58,494 nucleotides of DNA. Source: Streptomyces sp. SID10853. GTDB lineage: Bacteria > Actinomycetota > Actinomycetes > Streptomycetales > Streptomycetaceae. Location of the stretch: positions 1 through 58,494 of the forward strand of contig NZ_JAAGLN010000013.1 in the NCBI RefSeq assembly GCF_010548145.1. The letters are read 5' to 3'. Both the position numbers and the translations under genes were made by a program. How positions within the stretch are numbered: position 1 is the first letter of the stretch; each line of letters starts with the position of its first letter. The notes below the pieces were generated by a model. It saw only the letters and a program-made list of their open reading frames with translations, made no database searches and was not told the origin of the DNA. Of this stretch, positions 42,801 to 52,472 are shown one piece after another.

Positions 42801-43459
42801 GCAGGAGCACCCGGCTGATGGCCGTCGCCGCCGCCGTTCTGGTCCTGCTCTGCGCGGCCGCCGCGACCATGGCGTTCACCACCGGAAGTGACAAGGAGAC
42901 CGCCGCCCCCGCTGCCCGTACACCCACGGCGGGCTCGGCCGACGCCGGTTTCGCGCGTGACATGTCGGTCCACCACCAGCAGGCCGTGGAGATGTCGTTC
43001 ATCGTGCGGGACCGCACGAAGGACGCCGATGTGCGCCGTCTCGCGTACGACATCGCCAACACCCAGGCCAACCAGCGCGGCATGATGACGGGCTGGCTGA
43101 ATCTCTGGGGGCTGCCGGTGAGCGACGCAGAGCGGCTGCCGATGCAGTGGATGGGGATGGGTCAGGAGCCGTCCACCGACGGGGCCTTGATGCCGGGGAT
43201 GGCCACCACGGCGCAGCTCGACACCCTGCGGAAGCTCAGTGGCAGAAAGGCGGAGATCAGCTACCTCCAGCTGATGACGGCCCATCACCGGGGCGGTATC
43301 CATATGGCGGAGGGGTGCGTACAGCTCTGCCGGACCGGTGCGGAGAAGAAGCTGGCGCAGGGCATGGTGGCCGCGCAGCAGTCCGAGGTGCAGCTCATAG
43401 CCGATCTGCTGAAGGAAAGGGGCGCTTCGGCAACATCGGGATCAACTGCCGGTTCATGA
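42797..43459 (+). CDS. DUF305 membrane-anchored protein
   Basis: 220 residues from a GTG that overlaps the previous TGA. It begins with a signal anchor (about 6-28). DUF305 forms a four-helix ferritin-like bundle; the His-rich motifs FARDMSVHHQQAVEMS and MTAHHRGGIHMAEG fit this domain and suggest metal binding. A single Cys pair (CVQLC) is near the second motif. The function is unknown; copper or another transition metal is a reasonable guess from the His/Met content. Confidence 0.85.
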   Translation: MSRSTRLMAVAAAVLVLLCAAAATMAFTTGSDKETAAPAARTPTAGSADAGFARDMSVHHQQAVEMSFIVRDRTKDADVRRLAYDIANTQANQRGMMTGWLNLWGLPVSDAERLPMQWMGMGQEPSTDGALMPGMATTAQLDTLRKLSGRKAEISYLQLMTAHHRGGIHMAEGCVQLCRTGAEKKLAQGMVAAQQSEVQLIADLLKERGASATSGSTAGS

Positions 43460-43568
43460 CCGTTCCTTGGTGTCTTCTTGGTCATCGCATGCCCCTGGCA
43501 TGAGCAGTTCATCGGGCAAGGTGTGGCGTACACGCGTACCTGCGACGAACCGCAACACAGGGGGTTCC

Positions 43569-45521
43569 ATGAGATCCAGCCGCTCAAGAATGCGCGCCGG
43601 GCTGAGCGTGGCAGCGACACTGCCACTGCTCGCCGGCGCGCTCGCTCTGTCCATACCCAGCGCCAACGCCGACTCCGGTACGGGCAGCCGCCACACGCTC
43701 CAGGGCACCAAGCCGCAGTGGGCGAAGGCGTCGGCCGACCGCGGCGCGAGCGCGAACTCGGGCCAGGTGAACGCGCGCGTCTATCTGGCCGGGCGCGACG
43801 CCCAGGGCCTGGCCGCGTACGCGAAGCAGGTGTCGGACCCGCAGTCCGCCTCCTACGGCAAGTACCTGAGCGCGAAGCAGGCCAAGGCGCGCTTCGGCGC
43901 CACACCCGAGCAGATCAAGCGGGTCACCGCCTGGCTGCAGGCGTCGGGCCTGAAGGTCACCGGCTCGAACCAGCACTACGTGTCGGTCAGCGGTGACGTG
44001 AGCGCGGCCGAGAAGGCGTTCTCGACCCAGCTGCACAACTACCGCAAGGGCAGCAAGACCTACCGGGCCCCGACGACGACGGCCTCCGCGCCCGCTTCCC
44101 TCCAGGACGCGGTGCTGACGGTCGCCGGCCTCGACAACGCCCCGCACAACGTCAAGCACGACACCACGACGCTGCCCCCGCCCGACGCGGTCTTCAAGAA
44201 CGCCGGGCCGATGTCGTCGTACTACGGCTCGAAGGTCAACAAGAAGCTGCCGAACGCCTACGGCGAGAAGGCCCCCTACGCCGTCAAGGGCTACACCGGC
44301 AAGCAGCTGCGCGCCGCCTACAGCGCGGGCAACAAGACCGGCAAGGGCGTCACGGTCGCCATCACGGACGCCTACGCTTCGCCGACCATCGCGCAGGACT
44401 CGGCCAAATACGCCAAGCGCAACGGCGACAGCAAGTACGCGGCCGGCCAGCTCTCGCAGGTGCTGCCGAGCGACTACACCGACATCGACGAGTGCGGCGC
44501 GGCCGGCTGGTACGGCGAGGAGACCCTCGACGTGCAGGCCGTGCACGCGGTGGCGCCCAAGTCGGACATCGTGTACGTCGGTGCCGCCTCCTGCAACGAC
44601 GACGCGCTGCTCGACTCGCTCGGCAAGGTCGTCGACAACCACCTCGCCGACATCGTCTCCAACTCCTGGGGCGACATCGAGGCCAACGAGACCCCGGCCG
44701 TCGCAGCCGCGTACGACCAGGTCTTCCAGCTGGGCGCGGTCGAGGGCATCGGCTTCTACTTCTCCACCGGCGACAACGGCGACGAGGTCGCCAACACCGG
44801 TACGAAGCAGGTCGACACCCCGGCCAACTCCGCCTGGGTGACGGCGGTCGGCGGCACCTCGCTGGCCGTGGGCAAGGGTGACAAGTACCAGTGGGAGACC
44901 GGCTGGGGCACCCTGAAGTCGAACCTCTCGGACGACCAGAAGACCTGGACGTCCTTCCCCGGCAGCTACAACGGCGGCGCGGGCGGCGGCACGAGCAAGA
45001 CCGTGGCGCAGCCGTTCTACCAGCGCGGTGTGGTGCCCGGGAAGCTCGCCAAGGCCAACGGCAAGACGGCCATGCGTACCATCCCGGACATCTCCGCGAT
45101 CGCTGACCCGAACACCGGCTTCCTGGTCGGCCAGACGCAGACCTTCCCGGACGGTTCGCAGCAGTACAGCGAGTACCGCATCGGCGGCACCTCCCTGGCC
45201 GCTCCGGTCATCGCGGGTATCCAGGCCCTGGCGCAGCAGGCGCAGCACGGGGTTCCGATCGGGTTCGCCAACCCGTCGATCTACTCCCGCTACGGCACGG
45301 CGGCGTACCACGACGTCACCGACCACCCGCTGGGCGCCGGCCGCACCCAGTCGGTCGTCCGGGTGGACTTCGCCAACAGCGTCGACGCGAGCGGCGGTCT
45401 GCTGACCTCGCTGCGGACGCTCGGCGCCGACTCCTCGCTGGTCGCCACCGTCGGCTACGACGATGTGACCGGCGTCGGCAGCCCGGGCCGGAGCTACATC
45501 AGCTCGTACGCCAGGCGCTGA
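43569..45521 (+). CDS. Secreted S53 family (sedolisin) serine-carboxyl peptidase
   Basis: 650 residues. A signal peptide (cleavage at ANA near 34) is followed by an S53 activation domain (NARVYLAGRD, YGKYLSAKQAKARFGA) and the catalytic domain. Active-site residues appear as Glu317 or Glu318 with Asp321 (GEETLDVQ), Asp402 in STGDNGDE as oxyanion-hole residue and Ser542 in IGGTSLAAP; a calcium-site-like DDVTGVGSP lies near the C terminus. Sedolisins are acid-active endopeptidases, some tripeptidyl peptidases. The ATG was chosen because the signal peptide starts there. It stands alone with a strong hairpin after it. Confidence 0.92.
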   Translation: MRSSRSRMRAGLSVAATLPLLAGALALSIPSANADSGTGSRHTLQGTKPQWAKASADRGASANSGQVNARVYLAGRDAQGLAAYAKQVSDPQSASYGKYLSAKQAKARFGATPEQIKRVTAWLQASGLKVTGSNQHYVSVSGDVSAAEKAFSTQLHNYRKGSKTYRAPTTTASAPASLQDAVLTVAGLDNAPHNVKHDTTTLPPPDAVFKNAGPMSSYYGSKVNKKLPNAYGEKAPYAVKGYTGKQLRAAYSAGNKTGKGVTVAITDAYASPTIAQDSAKYAKRNGDSKYAAGQLSQVLPSDYTDIDECGAAGWYGEETLDVQAVHAVAPKSDIVYVGAASCNDDALLDSLGKVVDNHLADIVSNSWGDIEANETPAVAAAYDQVFQLGAVEGIGFYFSTGDNGDEVANTGTKQVDTPANSAWVTAVGGTSLAVGKGDKYQWETGWGTLKSNLSDDQKTWTSFPGSYNGGAGGGTSKTVAQPFYQRGVVPGKLAKANGKTAMRTIPDISAIADPNTGFLVGQTQTFPDGSQQYSEYRIGGTSLAAPVIAGIQALAQQAQHGVPIGFANPSIYSRYGTAAYHDVTDHPLGAGRTQSVVRVDFANSVDASGGLLTSLRTLGADSSLVATVGYDDVTGVGSPGRSYISSYARR

Positions 45522-45550
45522 CACCGCCACCGCGGACAGCACAGCACCAG

Positions 45551-45603
45551 CCGCCGCCCCGTCCCCTGCGACCCCGTGACCACGGGAGGGGGCGGGGCGG
45601 CGG
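45551..45603 (+). terminator. Strong compound hairpin after the S53 peptidase gene
   Basis: CCGCCGCCCCGTCCCCT (45551-45567) pairs with AGGGGGCGGGGCGGCGG (45587-45603) with one T-G wobble; the enclosed loop contains a further CCCGTG-AC-CACGGG hairpin. It starts 29 bases after the stop. Confidence 0.75.
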
Positions 45604-45661
45604 CGCTGCGGCCCCGGGAGGGAACGGCCCGGGGCAGTGACATACCGCGCACCCGCCCAGC

Positions 45662-45691
45662 AGGACATCGCGTCAGAGAGACGATTACACT
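45662..45691 (+). promoter_or_regulatory. Possible leaderless promoter of nadE
   Basis: TACACT (45686-45691) ends six bases before the GTG at 45698, and AGGACA (45662-45667) lies 18 bases further up. There is no ribosome binding site before the GTG. The start point would coincide with the GTG. Confidence 0.4.
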
Positions 45692-45697
45692 GGGCCC

Positions 45698-47449
45698 GTG
45701 CCTCAACTACGCCTCGCACTGAATCAGATCGACTCGACCGTCGGTGACCTCGCCGGGAACGCCGAGGCGATCGTCCACTGGTCCCGGCACGCCGTCGGAC
45801 AGGGCGCCCACCTCGTGGCGTTCCCCGAGATGGTGCTGACCGGATACCCCGTCGAGGACCTGGCCCTGCGGTCGTCCTTCGTCGACGCGTCCCGGGCCGC
45901 GCTGCGCGCGCTCGCCGCACGGCTGGACGCCGAGGGGCTCGGGGAGGTCCCCGTCGTCGTCGGCTATCTCGACCGGACCGAGAAGGCCCAGCCCCGCTAC
46001 GGGCAGCCCGCGGGCGCCCCGCGGGACGCCGGGGCCGTGCTGCACCGCGGTGAGGTCGCGCTGACCTTCTCCAAACACCATCTGCCGAACTACGGCGTCT
46101 TCGACGAGTTCCGCTACTTCGTGCCCGGCGAGACCCTCCCGGTGATCCGGGTGCACGGCGTCGATGTCGCCCTCGCCATCTGCGAGGACCTCTGGCAGGA
46201 CGGCGGCCGGGTGCCCGCCACGCGGTCCGCAGGGGCCGGGCTGCTGGTCTCGATCAACGCGTCGCCCTACGAGCTGAACAAGGACGACCAGCGCCTCGAA
46301 CTGGTCCGCAAGCGGGCCAGGGAAGCCGGCTGCACCACCGCGTACGTCGCGATGACCGGCGGCCAGGACGAGCTGGTCTACGACGGCGACTCGATCGTGG
46401 TCGACAAGGACGGCGAAGTCGTCGCACGGGCGCCGCAGTTCACCGAGGGCTGCGTCGTGGTCGACCTGGAGCTGCCCGCCGCGGGCCCGGTCCCCTCGGG
46501 CGTGGTCGCCGACGGGCTGCGTATCGAGCACGTGACGCTCTCGGACGAACCGGTCGCCGCGTACCCGGCCGAGCTGCCGGGCGGCTACGCCGACCGGCTC
46601 GACGACGACGAGGAGCTGTACACCGCGCTGGTCGTGGGCCTGCGGGCGTACGCCGCGAAGAACGGCTTCTCCTCGGTGCTGATCGGGCTCTCCGGCGGGA
46701 TCGACTCGGCGCTCGTCGCGGCCATCGCCTGCGACGCCCTCGGTGCGAAGAACGTGTACGGCGTGTCCATGCCGTCCAAGTACTCGTCGGACCACTCCAG
46801 GGGCGACGCGGCGGAGCTGGCCCGGCGCACCGGGCTGAACTACCGGACCGTGGAGATCGCGCCGATGTTCGACGCGTACATGGACTCGCTGGCGCTCACC
46901 GGTCTCGCCGAGGAGAACCTCCAGTCGCGGCTGCGCGGCACCACGCTGATGGCCATCTCCAACCAGGAGGGCCAGATCGTCCTCGCGCCGGGCAACAAGT
47001 CCGAGCTGGCGGTGGGGTACTCGACGCTCTACGGCGACTCGGTCGGCGCGTACGGGCCGATCAAGGACGTCTACAAGACCTCGATCTTCCGGCTCGCCGA
47101 GTGGCGCAACCGGGCGGCGGCCGAGCGGGGCCAGACCCCGCCGATCCCGGAGAACTCGATCTCCAAGCCGCCCAGCGCCGAGCTGCGCCCCGGCCAGGTC
47201 GACACGGACTCGCTGCCTGACTACGAGGTGCTCGACGCGATCCTGGCGCGGTACGTCGACGCCGACCAGGGCCTCGACGCCATTGTCGCGGCCGGTTTCG
47301 ACCCGGAGCTGACGGCGAAGACGCTCCGGATGGTGGACACCGCGGAGTACAAGCGCCGTCAGTACCCGCCGGGCACCAAGATCTCCGCGAAGGGGTTCGG
47401 CAAGGACCGGCGGCTGCCGATCACGAACCGCTGGCGCGAGACGAGCTGA
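45698..47449 (+). CDS. nadE: Glutamine-dependent NAD+ synthetase
   Basis: 583 residues. The N-terminal nitrilase-type glutaminase domain has the Glu-Lys-Cys triad in FPEMVLTGYP (Glu46), FSKHHLPNYGVFDEF and LAICEDLWQDGG (Cys). The C-terminal synthetase domain has the pyrophosphatase loop LSGGIDSAL, then PSKYSSDHS and the GNKSELAVGYSTLYGDSVGAY segment. It makes NAD+ from deamido-NAD+ with ATP and ammonia passed through the internal tunnel. The GTG seems to be at the start of a leaderless transcript. Its last 29 bases overlap the end of the convergent MFS gene. Confidence 0.95.
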   Translation: MPQLRLALNQIDSTVGDLAGNAEAIVHWSRHAVGQGAHLVAFPEMVLTGYPVEDLALRSSFVDASRAALRALAARLDAEGLGEVPVVVGYLDRTEKAQPRYGQPAGAPRDAGAVLHRGEVALTFSKHHLPNYGVFDEFRYFVPGETLPVIRVHGVDVALAICEDLWQDGGRVPATRSAGAGLLVSINASPYELNKDDQRLELVRKRAREAGCTTAYVAMTGGQDELVYDGDSIVVDKDGEVVARAPQFTEGCVVVDLELPAAGPVPSGVVADGLRIEHVTLSDEPVAAYPAELPGGYADRLDDDEELYTALVVGLRAYAAKNGFSSVLIGLSGGIDSALVAAIACDALGAKNVYGVSMPSKYSSDHSRGDAAELARRTGLNYRTVEIAPMFDAYMDSLALTGLAEENLQSRLRGTTLMAISNQEGQIVLAPGNKSELAVGYSTLYGDSVGAYGPIKDVYKTSIFRLAEWRNRAAAERGQTPPIPENSISKPPSAELRPGQVDTDSLPDYEVLDAILARYVDADQGLDAIVAAGFDPELTAKTLRMVDTAEYKRRQYPPGTKISAKGFGKDRRLPITNRWRETS

Positions 47450-48644
47450 GCGCACGCTCCGTACGGGGGCCTTCCGCGACCACGCGGGAGGCCCCCTTCG
47501 GCGTACCCCGGTCCAGCACACCCGCGGTCACCGCGACGGCGAGGCCGATCACGGCGAGCACCGCGCCCACCAGGGTCGGCGACATCCAGCCCCAGCCGGC
47601 CGCGATGGCGACCCCGCCGAGCCAGGCACCGCCGGCGTTGGCCAGGTTGAATGCGGAGTGGTTGGAGGCCGAGGCCAGCGTCGGCGCGGAGCTGGCCTTC
47701 TTCATCACCAGCATCTGCAGCGGTGTCGTGGTCATGAAACCGACCGCGCCCAGGAGCACCACGCTGACCAGCGCGGCCCACTGCACATGGACGGTGAAGT
47801 CGAAGGCGATCAGTACGACGGCCAGCCCGCCGAGCGAGCCGTACACGGTGGGGCGCAGCGCCCGGTCGCTCAGCGGTCCTGCGGCCAGCGCGCCCAGCGT
47901 CATCCCGATCCCGAAGAGGGCGAGCACCAGGGTCACCGACGACTCGGAGAAGCCCATGACCTCGGTGGTGATCGAGGCGAGGTAGCTGTAGACGGCGAAG
48001 ACCCCGGCGAAGCCGAAGACAGCGGTGAGCAGCCCGAGGAGGACCTGTCGGTTGCCGAGGGCGCGTACCTCGTGGCGCAGGCCCTGGTGCGCGTCGACGG
48101 GGACGTACGGAACGAGCCGGGCCAGCGCGGCCAGCGCCACCAGGCCGATCACACCGACCACGACGAAGGTGGCGCGCCAGCCCAGGTGCTGCCCGAGCAG
48201 GGTCGCGGCGGGGACGCCGACGATGTTGGCGATGGTCAGGCCGAGGAACATGGTGGCGACGGCGCGGCCGCGCCTGCCCTCGTCGACCAGTCCGGACGCG
48301 ACGACCGCGCCGACGCCGAAGAAGGCGCCGTGCGGCAGCCCGGCGAGCACCCGCCCGGCCAGCAGCCAGCCGAAGCCGGGTGCGAAGGCGGACGCCAGGT
48401 TGCCGATGGTGAACAGGCCCATCAGGAGCAGCAGCATCCGCTTGCGCGGGATACGGGAGCCGATGGCGGTGAGCAGCGGGGCGCCGATGACGACGCCGAT
48501 CGCGTAGGCGGAGACGAGATAGCCCGCGGTGGGCACTGAGGTGCCCAGGTCGTCGGCGACGTTGGGCAGCAGGCCCATCATCACGAACTCGGTGGTGCCG
48601 ATGCCGAACGCGGAGATGGCCAGCGCGAGCAGGGCCAGGGGCAT
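47421..48644 (-). CDS. MFS transporter, DHA1-type
   Basis: 407 residues with 12 predicted spans. The N-terminal half shows SAFGIGTTEFVMMGLLP and GAPLLTAIGSRIPRKRMLLLLMGLF, and the central GRVLAGLPHGAFFGVG is typical of AraJ/YdhP-like and chloramphenicol-resistance-type DHA1 exporters. The ATG at 48644 is used because the first span starts there; a longer Arg-rich N terminus is possible. The C-terminal tail is charged and Ser-rich and overlaps nadE by 29 bases. The likely role is proton-driven efflux; the substrate is unknown. Confidence 0.88.
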   Translation of the reverse strand: MPLALLALAISAFGIGTTEFVMMGLLPNVADDLGTSVPTAGYLVSAYAIGVVIGAPLLTAIGSRIPRKRMLLLLMGLFTIGNLASAFAPGFGWLLAGRVLAGLPHGAFFGVGAVVASGLVDEGRRGRAVATMFLGLTIANIVGVPAATLLGQHLGWRATFVVVGVIGLVALAALARLVPYVPVDAHQGLRHEVRALGNRQVLLGLLTAVFGFAGVFAVYSYLASITTEVMGFSESSVTLVLALFGIGMTLGALAAGPLSDRALRPTVYGSLGGLAVVLIAFDFTVHVQWAALVSVVLLGAVGFMTTTPLQMLVMKKASSAPTLASASNHSAFNLANAGGAWLGGVAIAAGWGWMSPTLVGAVLAVIGLAVAVTAGVLDRGTPKGASRVVAEGPRTERALSSSRASGS

Positions 48645-48846
48645 GGAGGAAGACCTTCTCTTACGAGAGCGGAGCACGGGGGACGGTGCGTGGTGCGTCG
48701 GTGCGACGGTGCACGGAGAGACCAGCTTAAGTTCTCCTGCTGAACAAAGTCTCCCCGCCGCGTTGTTCCGGCAGGTGAATGCCCCGTGAAGTGATGCGTA
48801 TCTCTTCCTGCGCTCTTCCTGCGCTCTTCCTGCGCCCCGCGGCCGT

Positions 48847-49875
48847 TCAGAGCTTGAGGCGGGCCGCGATCGGCAGATGGTCGCTGCCGGTGCTGGGGAG
48901 CGTCCAGGAGGAGACCGGGTCGGCGCCCCTGACCATGATCTGGTCGATCCGCGCCATCGGGAAGCTCGCGGGCCAGCTGAAGCCGAAGCCGTTGCCGGCG
49001 GCGCCCTGGGTGGAGCGCATCTGCGAGGTCACCGCGTCCAGCGAACGGTCGTTCATCGTCCCGTTGAGGTCGCCGAGGAGCACCACATCGTGCAGCGGCT
49101 CCTTCCTGATGGCCGCACCCAGCGCGTCCGCGCTCTCGTCGCGCTGCGACGCGGTGAATCCGGCGTCGAGCTTCACCCGTACCGAGGGGAGGTGCGCGAC
49201 ATAGACGGCCACCTTGCCCTTGGGCGTGGCCACCGTGGACCGCATGGCACGGACCCAGCCGAGCCTTATGTTGACGGGCTCGGTGGCGCTCATCGGGTAC
49301 TTGCTCCAGAGCCCGACCGTGCCCTCCACCGCGTGGTACGGGTAGGTGGCCGCGAGGGCCTTCGTGTACGTGGAGACCTTGCCCGCGGCCAGTTCCTCCA
49401 GGGCGACCACGTCGGCGCCCGAGGCTGCGACCTTCTTCGCGGTGCCCACCGGGTCGGGGTTGGCCGCGTTCACGTTGTGGGTGGCGACCACCAGGTCGCC
49501 GCCGGAGGCCGACTTGTCGGAGATCAGCCCGCCGAAGATGTTCAGCCAGACGATGACGGGCAGCAGCAGGACGATCAGCGCGGTGGCCGAGCGGCGCAGC
49601 AGCCCGAGGACGAGCAGCACCGGGATCCCGACGACACCGAACCAGGGCAGGAAGGTCTCGGTGAGGCTGCCGAGGTTGCCGACGCTGTTGGGGATCCGGG
49701 CGTGGAAGAGCATCGTGAGCGTGAGCAGGGCGGCGAAGAGCGCGAGGACGATGCCGCGGCGCCAGATGCCGCGGTCACCCCTCCAGCGGCCGCCGAACAG
49801 ACGCCGGGCACCGGACTCGGGATGCCCGTGGTCCGAGCTGCCGTGCTCCGTGTCCGTGAAGTGCGCCTGCGCCAT
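48847..49875 (-). CDS. Membrane-anchored endonuclease/exonuclease/phosphatase-family protein
   Basis: 342 residues. Three N-terminal spans (about 40-115) are followed by an extracytoplasmic EEP domain: THNVNAANPDP, ALEELAAG (metal-binding Glu), LLGDLNGT (Asp and Asn), ARIDQIMV and the final SDHLPIAARL (Asp-His pair). These are the catalytic residues of the DNase I / sphingomyelinase-like fold. Because the domain should face outside, the substrate may be a phospholipid, nucleic acid or nucleotide. The ATG has a GAGGG site. It stands alone on the minus strand. Confidence 0.87.
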   Translation of the reverse strand: MAQAHFTDTEHGSSDHGHPESGARRLFGGRWRGDRGIWRRGIVLALFAALLTLTMLFHARIPNSVGNLGSLTETFLPWFGVVGIPVLLVLGLLRRSATALIVLLLPVIVWLNIFGGLISDKSASGGDLVVATHNVNAANPDPVGTAKKVAASGADVVALEELAAGKVSTYTKALAATYPYHAVEGTVGLWSKYPMSATEPVNIRLGWVRAMRSTVATPKGKVAVYVAHLPSVRVKLDAGFTASQRDESADALGAAIRKEPLHDVVLLGDLNGTMNDRSLDAVTSQMRSTQGAAGNGFGFSWPASFPMARIDQIMVRGADPVSSWTLPSTGSDHLPIAARLKL

Positions 49876-50036
49876 ACCGTTGCCCTCGCTGCCTTGCCGT
49901 ACACGCCGTCCCGCCCTTGACACTAAGCGATGGGACGGCACTTTCCGCGCCGTGTTGGCACGGCCCTTCTGTCACGAGGACGTGGCAGGCGGCGCCTGGA
50001 GTTCCGGCTGTGACGGAATGCGCATATTCCGGCGCG

Positions 50037-50663
50037 CTACCCCTCGCTCCCGCGCGGTGCGAGCCCTTCGAGCAGTGCGTCCACGACCTGCGCGGACAGG
50101 CCCTCGTCGAGCTCTGCGTAGGGGCGGAGCACGGTGCGCAGCAGCATGGGCCCCACGATGAGGTCGTTGACCAGGTCCGGGGCGAGGTCGGAGCGGATCT
50201 CGCCGGTGGCGATCCCCCGGCGTACGACCTCCATCCCCGTACGGCGCCTGGCCTCGACGACCGTGTCGTGGTAGGCGCGCCAGAGTTCCGGATAGTTCTG
50301 CATCTGCGCGAAGACGTTGTACAGCAGGGCCGACGAGCGCTTGGCGAGGCCCCGCCTGCGCAGTGATTCGAGCAGGGCGACCAGATCGTCGCGCACCGAG
50401 GTGCCCGGCAGCTCGGGGTCGACGGGCTCGATGTCCTTGAGCACGTCGATGAAGAGCTCTTCCTTGCCCTTCCAGCGGCGGTAGATGGTCGCCTTGCCGA
50501 CGCCCGCCGTGCGGGCGACGCGCTCGATGGACACCTGGGTGAGCGGGACGCCCTCCTCCAGCAGCTTCACCACGGCCTCGACGATCGACCGTTCGACCGC
50601 CTCCGAGCGGGGCCGGCCGCGCCGGTGCTCGGCCGGCCTGTTCTGCTGTTCCGTCGGGGGCAC
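50037..50663 (-). CDS. TetR-family regulator of the adjacent MFS gene
   Basis: 208 residues from a GTG with GGAG six bases upstream; a GTG six codons earlier is possible but has a poor site. The HTH (about 24-66; EEGVPLTQVSIERVARTAGVGKATIYRRW) is clear, and the C-terminal ligand domain ends LEGLAPRGSEG. It follows the MFS gene by 25 bases in the same direction, so they form a two-gene operon behind a perfect inverted-repeat operator. The usual model is that the regulator represses the pump and itself until a substrate binds. Confidence 0.88.
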   Translation of the reverse strand: MPPTEQQNRPAEHRRGRPRSEAVERSIVEAVVKLLEEGVPLTQVSIERVARTAGVGKATIYRRWKGKEELFIDVLKDIEPVDPELPGTSVRDDLVALLESLRRRGLAKRSSALLYNVFAQMQNYPELWRAYHDTVVEARRRTGMEVVRRGIATGEIRSDLAPDLVNDLIVGPMLLRTVLRPYAELDEGLSAQVVDALLEGLAPRGSEG

Positions 50664-50688
50664 GCCCGCTCCGCCTCTCACTGTCCGT

Positions 50689-52299
50689 TCAGTCCGTACC
50701 GATTGTCGCCGACGCGGGGACGGCGTCCGCCGCCGCTCCGTCGCCGCCGGCCGCCTTCGGACGCCCGGGCAGGAAGAGCACCACCACGACGGCGCCGAGC
50801 AGGGCGACCCCTGCCGAGCCGAGTGCCGTCAGATGCATGGCGTGCAGGAACGCGGTGTCCGCACGGCCCGCGAGTGTCCGGCCCGCGGGACCGAGCTTCT
50901 CCGCGATGCCCAGCGTCGCCTCGATCGACTCCCCCGCCGCCTTGCGCGCACCGGGCGGCACCGCGCCGAGGTGGCCCTGGATGTCACTCCGGTACGAGGC
51001 CGACAGCACGGACCCCAGGACGGCGACCCCGAGCGCCCCGCCCACCTGGCGGAAGGTGTTGTTGATCGCGGACCCCGAACCGGCCTTCTCGCGGGGCAGC
51101 GACTGCATGATCGAGACGGTGACCGGCGGCATGATGTGGGCCATTCCCGTGCCCATGACGAAGAAGACGGCCTCCATCACCCAGACGGGCGTATCGGCGC
51201 CGAAGAACGCGAAGCAGCCGAGCCCGGCGGCGACCAGCACCATGCCGGCCGTGCAGACGGCGCGGGCGCCGAACCGCTCGACGACGAGCCTGGCCCGCGG
51301 CGAGAAGATCATCTGGGCCGCGGCGAGCGGGAGCAGCAGGAGACCGGACTCCAGCGCGCTGTAGCCGCGGACGCTCTGCATGTAGAAAGCGGAGAAGAAG
51401 GTGACGCCCATCAGCGCGAAGAAGACCAGCGCGATGGCGGCGACGGCCGCGGAGAACGCCGGGTTCTTGAAGTAGGTGACGTCGATGGCCGGGTGACTGC
51501 TGCGCTTCTCGTACACCACGAAGCCGATCAGCACCGCGATGCCGCCGAGTGTGGTCAGCAGTACGGACGGTGCGGTGAAGTCGGCCAGTTCACCGCCGCG
51601 GATGATCCCGTACACCAGGAGCACGAGACCGACGATGGACAGGCTCACGCCCACCGGGTCGATATGGCCCGGGTGGGGGTCCCTGGAGTCGGGGACCAGC
51701 AGCACCATCGCGATCAGCGCGACGGCCACCACCGGCACGTTGACCAGGAACACCGAGCCCCACCAGAAGTGTTCGAGCAGCACACCGCCGGTGATGGGGC
51801 CGATGGCGATGGCCAGGCCGACGCCGCCCGCCCAGATGCCGATGGCCTTGGGCTGCTCGTCGCGCTCGAAGACGTTCATCAGCACGGCGAGAGTGGCGGG
51901 CATCACGAAGGCACCGCCGAGGCCCATCACGGCCCGGAACGCGACGAGTTCGGCCGGCGAGGTGGAGAGGGCCGCGAACACCGAGCCGATACCGAAGACC
52001 GCGAGCCCGAAGAGCAGGACCTTCTTGCGGCCGATGCGGTCACCGAGGAGGCCCGCGGTGAAGAGCAGCCCGGCGAAGACCAGCGTGTAGGCGTTGATCG
52101 CCCATTCGAGCTGGCTCTGGGTGGCGCCGAGCCCGGTGGGCGCCGGGGAGGCGATCGTCTTGACCGCCACGTTGAGGATGGAGTTGTCGAGCACCACGAT
52201 CAGCAGGCTCAGCATCAGCGCGGCCAGGATCGCCCAACGGCGCCGGTGGACGGCTTCGGGTATGCGGGGCGCTGCGACCGGCCCCGTGGAATTGGTCAT
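50689..52299 (-). CDS. MFS efflux pump, DHA2 (EmrB/QacA) type
   Basis: 536 residues with about 14 spans, as expected for DHA2. Motifs include [14 protein letters not shown] in span 1, [13 protein letters not shown] after span 2, and [22 protein letters not shown] in span 5 (motif C of antiporters). A Gly/Ala-rich tail follows. The ATG at 52299 has no strong ribosome binding site. The operator palindrome is 18 bases upstream of the start codon, where a bound repressor would block transcription. It likely exports a cationic or lipophilic toxic compound. Confidence 0.9.
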   Translation of the reverse strand: MTNSTGPVAAPRIPEAVHRRRWAILAALMLSLLIVVLDNSILNVAVKTIASPAPTGLGATQSQLEWAINAYTLVFAGLLFTAGLLGDRIGRKKVLLFGLAVFGIGSVFAALSTSPAELVAFRAVMGLGGAFVMPATLAVLMNVFERDEQPKAIGIWAGGVGLAIAIGPITGGVLLEHFWWGSVFLVNVPVVAVALIAMVLLVPDSRDPHPGHIDPVGVSLSIVGLVLLVYGIIRGGELADFTAPSVLLTTLGGIAVLIGFVVYEKRSSHPAIDVTYFKNPAFSAAVAAIALVFFALMGVTFFSAFYMQSVRGYSALESGLLLLPLAAAQMIFSPRARLVVERFGARAVCTAGMVLVAAGLGCFAFFGADTPVWVMEAVFFVMGTGMAHIMPPVTVSIMQSLPREKAGSGSAINNTFRQVGGALGVAVLGSVLSASYRSDIQGHLGAVPPGARKAAGESIEATLGIAEKLGPAGRTLAGRADTAFLHAMHLTALGSAGVALLGAVVVVLFLPGRPKAAGGDGAAADAVPASATIGTD

Positions 52300-52317
52300 G
52301 GGAGCAGCGTAGAGCAA

Positions 52318-52346
52318 TTTCGATACGAGACCGTCTCGTATCGAAA
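52318..52346. promoter_or_regulatory. Perfect 13-bp inverted repeat, TetR-type operator
   Basis: TTTCGATACGAGA (52318-52330) and TCTCGTATCGAAA (52334-52346) are perfectly complementary around CCG. The site is just upstream of the MFS-TetR operon. Symmetry, length and position fit TetR-type operators of efflux genes. Confidence 0.75.
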
Positions 52347-52472
52347 AGATTTTACCCGGCGGCGGTCGGCGGGCGCGGAGCCCACTTCCGTGCGGCGATG
52401 GTGGGGTGCAACCATGGAGGCGGTCCGGGGACGCCGTCAGGGCGCCTCGAGATGACGAACAGGAGCGTTGCG

